64,000 nucleotides of DNA from Oceaniovalibus guishaninsula JLT2003 (GCF_000299575.1 NZ_AMGO01000006.1:62001-126000); one strand, 5' to 3'; positions 18,480-27,476 are shown, counted from the first letter of the stretch. The notes: a model not told the origin generated them from the sequence alone. Numbers and translations are program-made.

Positions 18480-19310
18480 TCAGGTCGTCGGCAGCCCGAG
18501 GATGTCGCGCGCCTGGGCTGGGGTGGCGACGGGGCGATCGTGGCGGGCGGCGGCCTCGGCGGCAAGGCGCACCAGCGCCGCGTTCGACGGCGCCAGCCTG
18601 TGCCGGTCCAGCCGGATATTGTCCTCGAGCCCGGTGCGAAGATGCCCCCCGGCCCCGGCGGCCCAGTCGTTGAGGACCGCCTGCCCCGGCCCGATTCCCG
18701 CCGCGCACCAGGGCGCGTCGCCGAACAGGTGCCGCTTGGCCGACAGCATCGCGTCGAAGGCGTGACGGTCCACCGGCAGGGCGTTCCGCACGCCCATCAC
18801 GAACTGGCAATAGGGCTGTCGCGGAAGGCGTCCGTCCCGGTGCATCGCCGCCGCCTGATAGAGATGGGACAGATCGAAACACTCGATTTCCGGCATCACG
18901 TCATGGGCGGCCATTTCCGCCGCAAGCCAGTCCACCAGATCGGGCGGGTTTTCGTAGACGCGGGTGGGAAAGTTGTTCGACCCGACCGAAAGCGAACACA
19001 TGTCGGGCCGCAGCGGAATCATCCCGCCCCGCGCCCGCCCCGCCCCCGACCGGCCGCCGGTGGAAAGCTGCACGATCATGCCGGGGCAATGCGCGCGGAT
19101 CCCGCGCATCAGCGCATCGAAGCGATCGGGGTCGCTGCTGGGCGTCTCGTCGTCGTTGCGGACATGGCAATGGGCAATGGCCGCGCCCGCCTCGAACGCC
19201 GCCTGCGTGCTCTCGATCTGTTCGGCCACGGTGATCGGCACGGCCGGATTGTCGGCCTTGCGCGGCAGCGACCCGGTGATGGCGACGCAGATGATCGCGG
19301 GGGACGCCAT
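18480..19310 (-). CDS. BKACE-family beta-keto acid cleavage enzyme
   Basis: A 276-residue TIM-barrel enzyme of the Kce/BKACE (DUF849) family, which condenses a beta-keto acid with acetyl-CoA and splits it to acetoacetate plus a CoA thioester. Zinc ligands are visible as His47 and His49 in AIAHCHVRND and Glu in the GLEDNIRLDRH motif near residue 230. Its start overlaps the dioxygenase stop (TGATG; ATG at 19310, with an alternative GTG at 19313). In this hydroxyquinol-type operon the natural substrate would be 3-oxoadipate, giving succinyl-CoA and acetoacetate. That reaction is known for some family members; its assignment here is inference. Confidence 0.85.
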   Translation of the reverse strand: MASPAIICVAITGSLPRKADNPAVPITVAEQIESTQAAFEAGAAIAHCHVRNDDETPSSDPDRFDALMRGIRAHCPGMIVQLSTGGRSGAGRARGGMIPLRPDMCSLSVGSNNFPTRVYENPPDLVDWLAAEMAAHDVMPEIECFDLSHLYQAAAMHRDGRLPRQPYCQFVMGVRNALPVDRHAFDAMLSAKRHLFGDAPWCAAGIGPGQAVLNDWAAGAGGHLRTGLEDNIRLDRHRLAPSNAALVRLAAEAAARHDRPVATPAQARDILGLPTT

Positions 19311-20227
19311 CACGCGGTCCCCGGATCGGCGGCGGTGAGGGCGGCCTGGGACGGCGTGCCGCCCGTCTCTCCGGGGCGGGCCATCACGATATCGAACCGC
19401 GAGCGCCAGACGGTGTCGCCGTCCACCCGCTCATAGGTCGCGATCAGGCTTTCCTTGACGCCGAAGACGGTATCGTCGTCGAGATATTCGTCGCCCTCGA
19501 CGAAGGAATGGCTGACGATGGTGTGATAGCCGTCGGCCTTCACCAGAAGATGCATGTGTCCGGGCCGGTTCGGATGACGCCCCAGCGCGACCAGCATCTT
19601 GCCCACCGGCCCGTCATCGGGGATCGGATAGCTTACGGGTTTGATGCCCCGGAACCGATAGCGTCCGTCCGCCCCGGTGATGAACCGGCCGCGATTGTTC
19701 CATTTTGGCTGGATGTCGGGCTGCTGGACGTCGTAATAGCCGTCGGCATTGTCGGACCAGACGTCAAGCTCGGCCCCTTCGAGGGAGTTGCCCCGCGTAT
19801 CGGTGATCGTGCCCTCGAACAGGCACGATTCGCCCTTGCCGTCCAGGCAGATGTCGTCGCCCATCTGGCGCAGCGGGGCGTCCGCCACGTGGAACGGCCC
19901 GAAGACGGTATTCTCGGTCGCGCCGTGGGGGCGGCGGTTGTTGATCGCATCGACCAGCATCGACAGGCCCAGCGTATCCGACAGAAGGATGAATTCCTGG
20001 CGCTCGGGCGAACAGATCTGGCCGGTGCGGGTCAGGAAGTCGATGCCGAAGGCCCATTCCTCTTCGGTCAACTCGACCTTCTTGGCGAAGGCGTGCAGAT
20101 GTTCGACCAGCTTGGCCATGACCTGCGCCAGGCGCGGGTCGATGCCGTCGCCCATACGCTCGTTCACGGCTTCGACCGACCGGGCCTCCGAAAAGTAGCG
20201 GCGGCCTTCTTTCCTTGTCGCGTTCAT
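19310..20227 (-). CDS. intradiol ring-cleavage dioxygenase, hydroxyquinol 1,2-dioxygenase type
   Basis: A 305-residue non-haem Fe(III) enzyme that cleaves hydroxyquinol (1,2,4-benzenetriol) between two hydroxyl groups to maleylacetate. An N-terminal helical linker (residues about 25-110) is followed by the beta-sandwich with TVFGPFHVADAPLRQMGDDI. Iron ligands are predicted as Tyr in DNADGYYDVQQ, Tyr in the PVSYPIPDDGP loop, and the two histidines of RPGHMHLLV. Catechol and chlorocatechol dioxygenases share the fold; the neighbouring maleylacetate reductase favours hydroxyquinol. The start has GAGAG upstream and no in-frame competitor. It is the first gene of a dioxygenase-BKACE pair. Confidence 0.88.
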   Translation of the reverse strand: MNATRKEGRRYFSEARSVEAVNERMGDGIDPRLAQVMAKLVEHLHAFAKKVELTEEEWAFGIDFLTRTGQICSPERQEFILLSDTLGLSMLVDAINNRRPHGATENTVFGPFHVADAPLRQMGDDICLDGKGESCLFEGTITDTRGNSLEGAELDVWSDNADGYYDVQQPDIQPKWNNRGRFITGADGRYRFRGIKPVSYPIPDDGPVGKMLVALGRHPNRPGHMHLLVKADGYHTIVSHSFVEGDEYLDDDTVFGVKESLIATYERVDGDTVWRSRFDIVMARPGETGGTPSQAALTAADPGTA

Positions 20228-20351
20228 GGCGCTCTCTCGGTTGATGTTGACTGGGCGATGCGTGGGATGTCGTCGGCACGGCGCGGTCCTGCGGCCGATC
20301 CGACAAGGCGGCGGCGGATCGGGAACAGTTGCAGGCCCGTCCGCCCGGCGA

Positions 20352-20492
20352 TCAATCCCCTCCGGAAAAGGCGGCCAGCGCGCCCGATCGCGGGCTTGCA
20401 TATCCCAGACGGATCCGGCCCCCCCGCGCGATGGCTGGGGCGGCCAGACCCGAGGCGGCGGAAGTCTTCATCAGGTGGCGATGTGTCGGCAT
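20352..20492 (-). pseudogene. N-terminal remnant of a branched-chain-amino-acid-type ABC substrate-binding protein
   Basis: A 46-codon frame with a good GGAGAG site reads MPTHRHLMKTSAASGLAAPA, then IARGGRIRLGYASPRSGAL, ending at TGA (20352-20354). This closely resembles the twin-arginine-like leader and first strand (KIRLGYVSPQSGPLA) of periplasmic-binding-family 6 proteins, which are usually about 400 residues long. The twin arginine is RH here, and the remainder is missing. The fragment lies between the maleylacetate reductase and dioxygenase genes, so a binding-protein gene was probably deleted from the operon. Confidence 0.6.
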
Positions 20493-20510
20493 GGCACTCT
20501 CCGGCTCGGG

Positions 20511-21563
20511 TCAGTCTGCGGGCGGATCGCCCGCCCAGGCGCGCGCCAGCAGGGCGCGGATGGCGTCCTGCTCGACAGGGCGGGGGTTCCAGTAGGGATT
20601 CGCGGCGGCGGCGGCGGCGGTGCGGTCGAGATCGGCCTCCTTCATGCCCAGCTCGCGCAGGCTGCGCGGCGCGCCCAGCCGTCCGGCGAAGGACCACAGC
20701 GCATCGGCGGGCCGTCCCCCGCCCAGAAGCTCGGCCAGGGGGCGCAGGCGGTCGGCGGCGGCGTCCTGGTTATAGGCGGTCGCGTGCGGCAGGATCACCG
20801 CATGCGTTTCGGCATGCGGCAGGTTCAGCATGCCGCCGAGCGTGTGGCAAAGCTTGTGGTGCAGCGCCATGCCGACCCGCCCCAGCACCGCCCCGCAGGC
20901 CCAGGCGCCGCGCTGCGTCGCCTCGCGCGCATCGAGGTCGCCCGGCGTCTCGACCACGGCGGGCAGGCCCTGCGCGAAGGCGCGCAGCCCGTCCATCGCC
21001 AGCGCGTCCGTTTCCGCATCGCGGTCGCGGGCATAAAGCGCCTCGACCGCGTGGGCCATCGCGTTGAGCGCGCTGGTCACGGTCATCGCCACGGGCAGCG
21101 TCGCGATCAGTTCGGGGTCGTAAAGGACGGTCTGGGGACGCACGCGCGGATCGGTGAGCGTTGTCTTGGCGCCATCCTCGGTCTGTCCGAGGATCGGCGT
21201 CGCCTCGGACCCCGCATAGGTCGTGGGTATCGCCACCTGCGGCAGGCCCGTGCGCAGCGCGATGGCCTTGCCCAGCCCGACGGTCGATCCGCCGCCGATG
21301 GCCACCAGACAATCGGCCGCCACCTCGCGGGCATGGGTCAGCGCCGCTTCGGTCACATCGACGGGGGTATGCATCGCCGCGCCGGTGAACAGGCCCGCGC
21401 TGGCCGATCCGATGTCGCCCGCCAGATCCATCGCCATTTCGGCCTGATGCGGCGTCGAAAGGATCACGGCGCGGCTGCGGCCCAGCGCCGCGATCTCCTC
21501 GCCCGTTTCACGCCGCATGCCGCGACCGAAGCGCACCTTCTGCTCTGTCACGATCTCGGCCAT
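20511..21563 (-). CDS. maleylacetate reductase
   Basis: A 350-residue iron-type alcohol dehydrogenase homologue that reduces maleylacetate to 3-oxoadipate with NAD(P)H. The nucleotide site is AIGGGSTVGLGKAIAL; IPTTYAGSEATPILGQTEDG and MALHHKLCHTLGGMLNLPHAETHAV are characteristic of maleylacetate reductases rather than of general alcohol dehydrogenases. The start at 21563 has GGAGGG seven bases upstream. It heads the second operon of the catabolic island, with a bipartite LysR-type operator 58-94 bases upstream, then the binding-protein remnant, the dioxygenase and BKACE. Confidence 0.92.
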   Translation of the reverse strand: MAEIVTEQKVRFGRGMRRETGEEIAALGRSRAVILSTPHQAEMAMDLAGDIGSASAGLFTGAAMHTPVDVTEAALTHAREVAADCLVAIGGGSTVGLGKAIALRTGLPQVAIPTTYAGSEATPILGQTEDGAKTTLTDPRVRPQTVLYDPELIATLPVAMTVTSALNAMAHAVEALYARDRDAETDALAMDGLRAFAQGLPAVVETPGDLDAREATQRGAWACGAVLGRVGMALHHKLCHTLGGMLNLPHAETHAVILPHATAYNQDAAADRLRPLAELLGGGRPADALWSFAGRLGAPRSLRELGMKEADLDRTAAAAAANPYWNPRPVEQDAIRALLARAWAGDPPAD

Positions 21564-21620
21564 GCAACCCTCCAGCATCCTGCGGCAATCGCGATGCTAG
21601 TGCGGCTTCCGGGGCATCCT

Positions 21621-21657
21621 GATCGAATTATCGGCACCAGTCATACCGCGGCGTTAT
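21621..21657. promoter_or_regulatory. bipartite LysR-type operator upstream of maleylacetate reductase
   Basis: GATCGAAT (21621-21628), 14 bases, then ATACCGCGGCGTTAT (21643-21657), a T-N11-A element with inverted ATA/TAT ends. The same two half-elements with identical 22-base offset occur at 30021-30057 beside the LysR gene. The order places the palindrome distal and GATCGAAT proximal to the reverse-strand gene, as expected for a LysR activator's recognition and activation sites. Confidence 0.7.
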
Positions 21658-21668
21658 AAGTCGCCGTC

Positions 21669-23492
21669 CTATGCCTCGGCCTTCCCGGCATCGCGCGGCG
21701 GACGGGTTCCGGTCGCCGAATCCGGCCCCGGCATCGCGGCGCATTCGCGGAAAATCCGCGCCGTGCAGGAGGCGCAGATGTCGGGACCCAGGTTCGGGAC
21801 CATCTCGGCGATCGCCTCGCCCTTTCCCAGATGGATGAACCGTCGGTTCAGCGCCCGCATGACCTTCATCCGCGCCAGCTTGACGATGGTGCGGGGCGTC
21901 CGCGTCATCAGATGAAAACTGCCCCCCCGGCCGCGCCTGCGGGCGCTTTCCTCGATCAGCAGATCGCCCCCCGCCAGGTCGATTTCGCCGATCCCCTTGA
22001 GGATCAGCAGCATGTGCTTCTGACCGGAACGGTCCCTCTCGATCCGGCGGAACGCATCGCGCACCATGCCCACCGATCCGAAGAACAGCGGACCGTCCAG
22101 TCGCACGACGACGAGTTGCGGACATTCGGGCAGCCCAAGCTCGACCGCGTCCTTGAACATCCGCGTCGGGCTGTCGGGATCGGGCGCCCCGATGGCCACG
22201 ACCGGGCGCGACGAATTGCGGATGAAGAACAGGAACGACAGGAAGACGCCGACATAAACGGCGAATTCCAGGTCGATGAGCAGGGTGGACAAAAACGTGG
22301 CCGAGGCGATGGCCGTTTCCGTCCGCGACGTCGCGGCGATCCGGCGCAGTTCCCCGAAATCGACCAGACGCCAGGCCACCAGAAGGATGACGCCGCCCAT
22401 CGCCGCGTCGGGCACCCATGCGAACCAGTCCGAGACGAGCTGAAGGATCGCGAATAGGAAGACGGCCGCGAAGACGGCCGCAAGCGGGCTCTTCGCGCCG
22501 GCCTCGAAGTTCACCCCGGACCGCGTGAAGGATGCCGATGCCGGATAGCATTGGAAAAGGCTGCCGGCGATGTTGGACGCGCCCTGTCCCAGGATCTCGC
22601 GGTTGCCGTCGATAGGCTGGCCGGACCGCATCCCGATGGCGCGCGCGACGGACACCGCTTCCAGCAAGCCGACGAGCGCGATGGCGAAGGCGGCGGATCC
22701 GTAGTCCTGCACGAAGGAAAAACCGAACTCGGGCACCTGGAACGACGGCGCGCCGCTTGAGACGGGGCCGATGGTGGGCACGGTCATGCCGAACCGATGG
22801 CCGCCCAGCGCCAGCAGGGTGCCCGCCGCAAGCGCGATCAGATAATTCGGCCAGCCGGGCCGCCACCAGCGGATGCCGCCGCCCACAAGAAGGACGACCG
22901 CCCCTATGGCAAGCGTCTGCGGATCGGCCTGCGCCGCGGCCGCCGGCAGGGCCGCCAGGAAATCGTGCAGGTCGTTGGGACGGGGCAGGTCCACCCCCAG
23001 AAGATAGCGAAGCTGACTGAGCGCGATCAGCAGCGCCGCGCCGGCGATGAAACCCGTCATCACCGAGTGGGACACGAAATCCATCAGCGCCCCCAGCCGC
23101 GCAAGACCGAAGGCCAGCTGGATCGCCCCGACCAGCAGCGCCAGGGCGATGGCCGCGCGGATATACTCGGGATCGGACGGATCGAGGATGCCCGAGAGCG
23201 TTCCGAAGACCAGCGCCGAAATTGCGGTCGTCGGACCCGACACGGCATGCCAGCTCGATCCGACAAGGGCCGCGACCACGGGCGGGATCATCGCCGTGTA
23301 GAACCCGTATTCGGGCGGCAACCCCGCGATCGCGGCGAAGGCGACGCCCTGCGGCAGCACGATGGTGGCCCCGGTCAGTCCGGCCAGCGCGTCGCTGCGC
23401 AGGGTGGCGGGCGTGACCCGTCCCCGCCAGTCCGAAAGCAGGCGGAAGCGTCCGGCGCGTTGCGCGAGGGATGCGCGAACGCCGCCGCTCAT
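21669..23492 (-). CDS. SulP-family anion transporter with C-terminal STAS domain
   Basis: A 607-residue inner-membrane transporter (SLC26/SulP). The membrane domain (residues about 30-430) includes GATIVLPQGVAFAAIAGLPP, YGFYTAMIPP, VSGPTTAISA and CYPASASFTRSGVNFEAGAKS, the family's sulfate-transport signatures. A cytoplasmic STAS domain follows at about 460-560 (VVRLDGPLFFGSVGMVRDAF, GIGEIDLAGGDLL). A Cys-containing tail (DICASCTARIFREC) is unusual. It begins four bases after the sulfatase stop and ends the operon. With a sulfatase next door, movement of sulfate is the obvious role, though direction and substrate (sulfate, bicarbonate, dicarboxylate) are unknown. Confidence 0.88.
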   Translation of the reverse strand: MSGGVRASLAQRAGRFRLLSDWRGRVTPATLRSDALAGLTGATIVLPQGVAFAAIAGLPPEYGFYTAMIPPVVAALVGSSWHAVSGPTTAISALVFGTLSGILDPSDPEYIRAAIALALLVGAIQLAFGLARLGALMDFVSHSVMTGFIAGAALLIALSQLRYLLGVDLPRPNDLHDFLAALPAAAAQADPQTLAIGAVVLLVGGGIRWWRPGWPNYLIALAAGTLLALGGHRFGMTVPTIGPVSSGAPSFQVPEFGFSFVQDYGSAAFAIALVGLLEAVSVARAIGMRSGQPIDGNREILGQGASNIAGSLFQCYPASASFTRSGVNFEAGAKSPLAAVFAAVFLFAILQLVSDWFAWVPDAAMGGVILLVAWRLVDFGELRRIAATSRTETAIASATFLSTLLIDLEFAVYVGVFLSFLFFIRNSSRPVVAIGAPDPDSPTRMFKDAVELGLPECPQLVVVRLDGPLFFGSVGMVRDAFRRIERDRSGQKHMLLILKGIGEIDLAGGDLLIEESARRRGRGGSFHLMTRTPRTIVKLARMKVMRALNRRFIHLGKGEAIAEMVPNLGPDICASCTARIFRECAAMPGPDSATGTRPPRDAGKAEA

Positions 23493-23496
23493 CGGT

Positions 23497-25122
23497 TCAT
23501 CCGCGTTCGCTGAACGGCCGCCCGAAGGTCGCTTCGTATTCGCTTTCGTCCCAGAAGCCGATCAGCACGCCGGGGGGTTCGCCCCCGGTCATCCGCTCGA
23601 TGGCGTCGGGCGGCATGGTGATGCGGTTGTGATGCTGCCGCGCCCAGGCGAAGATCGCGGCCTCGAGCCGTTCGCGCACATCGGCGGTTGCCGGATCCGC
23701 CCCCAGATCCGTCAACTCGTCGGGATCGGTTTCCAGATCGAACAGCATCGACCGGAACCCTTCGGCGAAGATCAGCTTCCAGCGCGCGTCGCGGACCATG
23801 ATCAGCCGCGCGTCCTTCTGGTCGTTGCCGATGATCTGCCGCGCCTCGCGCGTCGCGTAATCGTATTCGCTGATCGCATAGCGCCGCCAGCGGGCGGGCG
23901 GGGCGGAATCGTGCAGCAGCGGCGCAAGGTCGCGTCCCTCCAGGATATGGGGCTTGGGCGGCGCGCCTTGAAACGCCAGGAATGTGGGCGCGAGGTCGAT
24001 CATCTCGACCAGTTCGTCGCGCGCCGTGCCGCGCGTCGCATCCGCCTCGGGCCGCGGATCGTAGACGATCAGCGGCACCCGCACCGAAGGGTCGTGGAAC
24101 AGATCCTTCTCGCCCATCCAGTGATCGCCGAGGTAGTCCCCGTGATCGGAGGTGAAGGCGATCATCGTGTTCCCGAACAGGCCTCGCTTTTCCATGAAGT
24201 CGAACAGCACACCCATCTGATCGTCGATCTGCTTGATAAGCCCCATATAGGCCGGGATCACCCGCTCGCGCACCGCGTCGCGCGAAAAGCTGCGGCAGAT
24301 GCGGCTTTCGCGATAGGCCTTGTAAACCGGATGATCGTTCTCCAGCTCGGCCTGCGAACGGACGGGCGGCAACACATGCTCGGGTCTGTACATCGCATGA
24401 TAGGGGGCGGGCACGATATAGGGCCAGTGCGGCTTGATCAGGGACAGGTGGCACAGCCACGGCCGGTCGCCCATCTCCTCCATGAAAGCCATCGCGCGGC
24501 GCGTCATGTAGGGCGTCTCGGAATGCTCCTCGGGGATGTCGGCGGGCAGGTGGGAATATTTCAGCAGCCAGCCGGAGAGCAGCTCGCCGTCGTCGCCGCG
24601 ACCGGAATTGGCGGCCGTGTCCCACGGATCGTCGCGGTCGATGCCGACCGACCGCAGATATTCGTCATAGCGCGGATGGCCGCCATAGGGGCCGGGCGGG
24701 TGCAGGCCGTCGTCGCGCTCCCAGGGCTCGAACCCGCATTCCGACACATGCACCCCGATGGTCGATCCGGGGTCGATGCCCAGCCATTCCATCCCTTCGG
24801 TATCGGCGACCATGTGCGTCTTGCCGACGATGGCCGGCACCACCCCGACCTTGCGCAGGTGGTCGCCCAGCGTCGGCTCGCCCACGCGCAGGGGAAAGCC
24901 GTTCCAGGTGGCGCCGTGGCTGCGGCAGTACCGCCCGGTATAGGCGCTCATCCGCGAGGGTCCGCAAAAGGGCGACTGCACATAGGCGCGGTCGAAGCGC
25001 ACGCCGCGCGCCGCCAGCCGGTCGATGTTCGGCGTGTGCAGATGCGGATGGCCGTAGCAGGACAGATAATCCCATCGAAGCTGGTCGCACATGATCCAAA
25101 GGACGTTGCGGACATCGCCCAT
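23497..25122 (-). CDS. sulfatase/phosphonate monoester hydrolase-like enzyme
   Basis: A 541-residue alkaline-phosphatase-superfamily hydrolase. Metal-binding Asp13 lies in MCDQLRWDYLSCYG; PFCGPSRMSAYTGR holds the C-x-P-S-R signature in which Cys53 would become formylglycine; Lys101/His103 (GKTH), Lys230/His232 (KPHWP) and Asp326/His327 (SDHGDYLGDH) complete the usual active-site set. No signal peptide is present, so it acts in the cytoplasm on an imported ester. It is 11 bases after the TRAP binding-protein gene and four before SulP. An aryl- or alkyl-sulfate substrate is likely; phosphonate monoesters are an alternative. No maturation enzyme (FGE) is seen in this window. Confidence 0.88.
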   Translation of the reverse strand: MGDVRNVLWIMCDQLRWDYLSCYGHPHLHTPNIDRLAARGVRFDRAYVQSPFCGPSRMSAYTGRYCRSHGATWNGFPLRVGEPTLGDHLRKVGVVPAIVGKTHMVADTEGMEWLGIDPGSTIGVHVSECGFEPWERDDGLHPPGPYGGHPRYDEYLRSVGIDRDDPWDTAANSGRGDDGELLSGWLLKYSHLPADIPEEHSETPYMTRRAMAFMEEMGDRPWLCHLSLIKPHWPYIVPAPYHAMYRPEHVLPPVRSQAELENDHPVYKAYRESRICRSFSRDAVRERVIPAYMGLIKQIDDQMGVLFDFMEKRGLFGNTMIAFTSDHGDYLGDHWMGEKDLFHDPSVRVPLIVYDPRPEADATRGTARDELVEMIDLAPTFLAFQGAPPKPHILEGRDLAPLLHDSAPPARWRRYAISEYDYATREARQIIGNDQKDARLIMVRDARWKLIFAEGFRSMLFDLETDPDELTDLGADPATADVRERLEAAIFAWARQHHNRITMPPDAIERMTGGEPPGVLIGFWDESEYEATFGRPFSERG

Positions 25123-25133
25123 CGCCTGTCCCC

Positions 25134-26159
25134 CTATTCGGCCGAAAGTTCGGCGACGGTCCCGGTATAGGTCTCCAGCGCCGCCTCGGCGTCGATCCCC
25201 TTCGCCGCCGCCTCGGCCAGCCACCCGTCCACGAAGGGCCGCGCCAGGCCGTCCAGTTCGGCCTCGAATGCGTCGGAGGCGTCGACGACCTCCATCTCCG
25301 CCTCGATTTCGGCCCAGGCCGCGCCTTCCTCGCGGTTCCACACGTCGCCGGCCAGTTCGGCGAACGCCTCGCCCGACACCGACATGATCGCCGCCTGATC
25401 CTCGGCCGAGATCTCGTTCCATGTCTCTTCGCCCACGAAGAACGAAAAGGAAGGCGTGAAGATCTTGCGCCCGGTGCGCGTGACCGACGTGGCATAGGGA
25501 AGCACGTTGAACGACGCCGCGTCCGAAGCGGGAATGCCGACGAACCCGTCGACCACGCCGCGCTGGACGATCTCGGTCATCTGGACGGCCGGGCCGGACA
25601 CGACGGGCGATCCTTCCTGCTTGAGCATCTCGGCCGTCACGCCGGGCAGCGCCCACATCTTGCGCCCGGTCATCTCGTCCACCGAGGTGATCGGCGTGTC
25701 TGTCATCGAATAGAAATCGGCACCCGGCGCGACGAACAGACCCAGCATGTGGACCCCCTCGATCGGATCGGCATCCGCCAGATGCGCCTCCCAGGTGCGC
25801 CACAGCGCGAATGAATTCGCCCGCGCATCGGCCGAGCCCGAGAAGGGCAGCAGCGACACTGCGCCGCCCGTGGCCTCGTTGGCGATGAAGCCGTTGAACT
25901 GGAACGCGGCGTCGAACACCCCGCCCCGCACCGAGGCAAGCTGTTCGGGCGGCGGCGCCATGCTTTTGGCGGGGATGTTCACCCGCACGCGGCGGTCGGT
26001 GACGCGCTCGACCTCCTCGCCCCAGGCGGCCATCACGTCGCGGCAGTTGAAGTGCTGCGCGGGAAAGAAGCAATTCGCGACGATCCGGGTCGCGGCGTCG
26101 GCGGCCGGGGCCGTCAGCGTCAGTCCGATCGCGGCGCAGGCGAGATAGGGCGTCTTCAT
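25134..26159 (-). CDS. TRAP transporter substrate-binding protein (DctP family)
   Basis: A 341-residue periplasmic protein with signal peptide (MKTPYLACAAIGLTLTAPAA, cleavage near ADA-AT). The mature part follows the TRAP DctP pattern: RRVRVNIPAKSMAPPPEQL, the GGVFDAAFQ loop, MTGRKMWALPG (the arginine that usually binds a carboxylate is in this region), and QRGVVDGFVG. It delivers an organic anion to the DctQM membrane unit encoded upstream. GGAGG-type sites precede the ATG. The ligand is unknown; context suggests an aromatic or sulfated aromatic anion. Confidence 0.88.
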   Translation of the reverse strand: MKTPYLACAAIGLTLTAPAADAATRIVANCFFPAQHFNCRDVMAAWGEEVERVTDRRVRVNIPAKSMAPPPEQLASVRGGVFDAAFQFNGFIANEATGGAVSLLPFSGSADARANSFALWRTWEAHLADADPIEGVHMLGLFVAPGADFYSMTDTPITSVDEMTGRKMWALPGVTAEMLKQEGSPVVSGPAVQMTEIVQRGVVDGFVGIPASDAASFNVLPYATSVTRTGRKIFTPSFSFFVGEETWNEISAEDQAAIMSVSGEAFAELAGDVWNREEGAAWAEIEAEMEVVDASDAFEAELDGLARPFVDGWLAEAAAKGIDAEAALETYTGTVAELSAE

Positions 26160-26180
26160 CCTCGGTCCTCCATTGATGGT

Positions 26181-27476
26181 TCAGTAGATCAGGTCGGGTA
26201 TGGCGGTGACGATCTGAGGGAAGATCAGGATCAGGCACAGCGCCACCAGCATCGCGACGACGAAGGGCAGCACGCCGCGGAACATCTCCATCAGGTCGGC
26301 ATCGGTCAGGATCGACTTGACGACGAAGACGTTCATCCCGACCGGCGGCGTGATCAGCCCCATCTCGATGACCAGCACGATGATGATGCCGAACCAGATC
26401 AGATCGACATCGGCATCCAGCAGCGCCGGCATGAAGACCGGAACCAGCAGCAGCAGGATGCCGATCGCCTCGAACACCATGCCCATCAGGATCGCGATGA
26501 CGGTGATCGCCACGACCAGCCCGAACGGCCCCAGATCCAGCGCGTCGATGGCGTCGAGGATCAGGAAGGGCAGCCCGATGTAATTGGCGTAATCGGCGAA
26601 GATCAGCGCCCCGAAGATGACCAGGAACAGCGCCGCCGTCGTGCTCATCGCTTCGGCCAGGCTGTCGATCCATTCGCCCGGCGTCAGCAGCCGCCCGCGG
26701 GTCATCGCGATGACGGCCGCGCCCACCGCGCCGATGCCCGCGGCTTCGGTGGGCGTGAAGATCTTGCCGTAGATCCCGCCCAGTACCAGCACGAACAGGC
26801 CGATGATCGGCAACACGGCGCGCCCGGCGCGGCGGTCGGGGCCCGGTTCGTCCGCGGTGTCCGAAGGCGCCGCCTCGGGGTCGATCCGCGTCCAGATCGC
26901 GACCGTTCCCATGAACAGAAGGACCAGCAGCAGGCCGGGGATCATGCCCGCAAGGAACAGCCGGCCGATATCCTGCTCGGCCACGATGCCGTAGATGACC
27001 AGCGGGACCGAGGGCGGGATCATGATGCCCAGCGTGCCGCCGGCGGAAATCACCCCGGTGGACAGGCTGTCGCGATAGCCGAACCGGCGCATTGACGGCA
27101 TCGCGACCTTGGTCATGGTCGCCGCCGTCGCCAGCGACGACCCGCAGACCGCCCCGAACCCCGCGCAGGCCACCACCGTCGAATGGGCCAGCCCGCCGCG
27201 CAGATTGCGAAACCGTGCATGCGCCGCCTGATACAACTCGTCCGACACGTTCGAGCGATAGATGAACACGCCCATCAGCACGAAAAGCGGGATCACGCTG
27301 AGGTTGTAGTTCATGGCGTCTTCCAGGATCCGCTGGCCGCTCATCTGCATGGCCGGGCCGAGGCCGCGTTCCAGCGCGAAGCCGAAGAAGCCGACCAGCA
27401 GCGTCGCCACCCCGATCCGCACCCCGATGAAGCACAGCAGCAGAAGGATGACGATGGCCAGCGTCGCGGTCAGCAT
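26181..27476 (-). CDS. TRAP transporter large permease subunit (DctM family)
   Basis: A 431-residue sodium-coupled permease with 11-12 predicted transmembrane helices. Recognisable segments include IPLFVLMGVFIYRSNVSDEL, GAVCGSSLATAATMTKVAMP, GTLGIMIPPSVPLVIYGIV, TPTEAAGIGAVGA and MGLITPPVGMNVFVVKSI, all diagnostic of DctM. Two elements carry the PP-containing re-entrant loops. Its ATG overlaps the dctQ stop (TGATG). It forms the membrane complex with DctQ and receives substrate from the DctP protein encoded 21 bases downstream. Confidence 0.93.
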   Translation of the reverse strand: MLTATLAIVILLLLCFIGVRIGVATLLVGFFGFALERGLGPAMQMSGQRILEDAMNYNLSVIPLFVLMGVFIYRSNVSDELYQAAHARFRNLRGGLAHSTVVACAGFGAVCGSSLATAATMTKVAMPSMRRFGYRDSLSTGVISAGGTLGIMIPPSVPLVIYGIVAEQDIGRLFLAGMIPGLLLVLLFMGTVAIWTRIDPEAAPSDTADEPGPDRRAGRAVLPIIGLFVLVLGGIYGKIFTPTEAAGIGAVGAAVIAMTRGRLLTPGEWIDSLAEAMSTTAALFLVIFGALIFADYANYIGLPFLILDAIDALDLGPFGLVVAITVIAILMGMVFEAIGILLLLVPVFMPALLDADVDLIWFGIIIVLVIEMGLITPPVGMNVFVVKSILTDADLMEMFRGVLPFVVAMLVALCLILIFPQIVTAIPDLIY

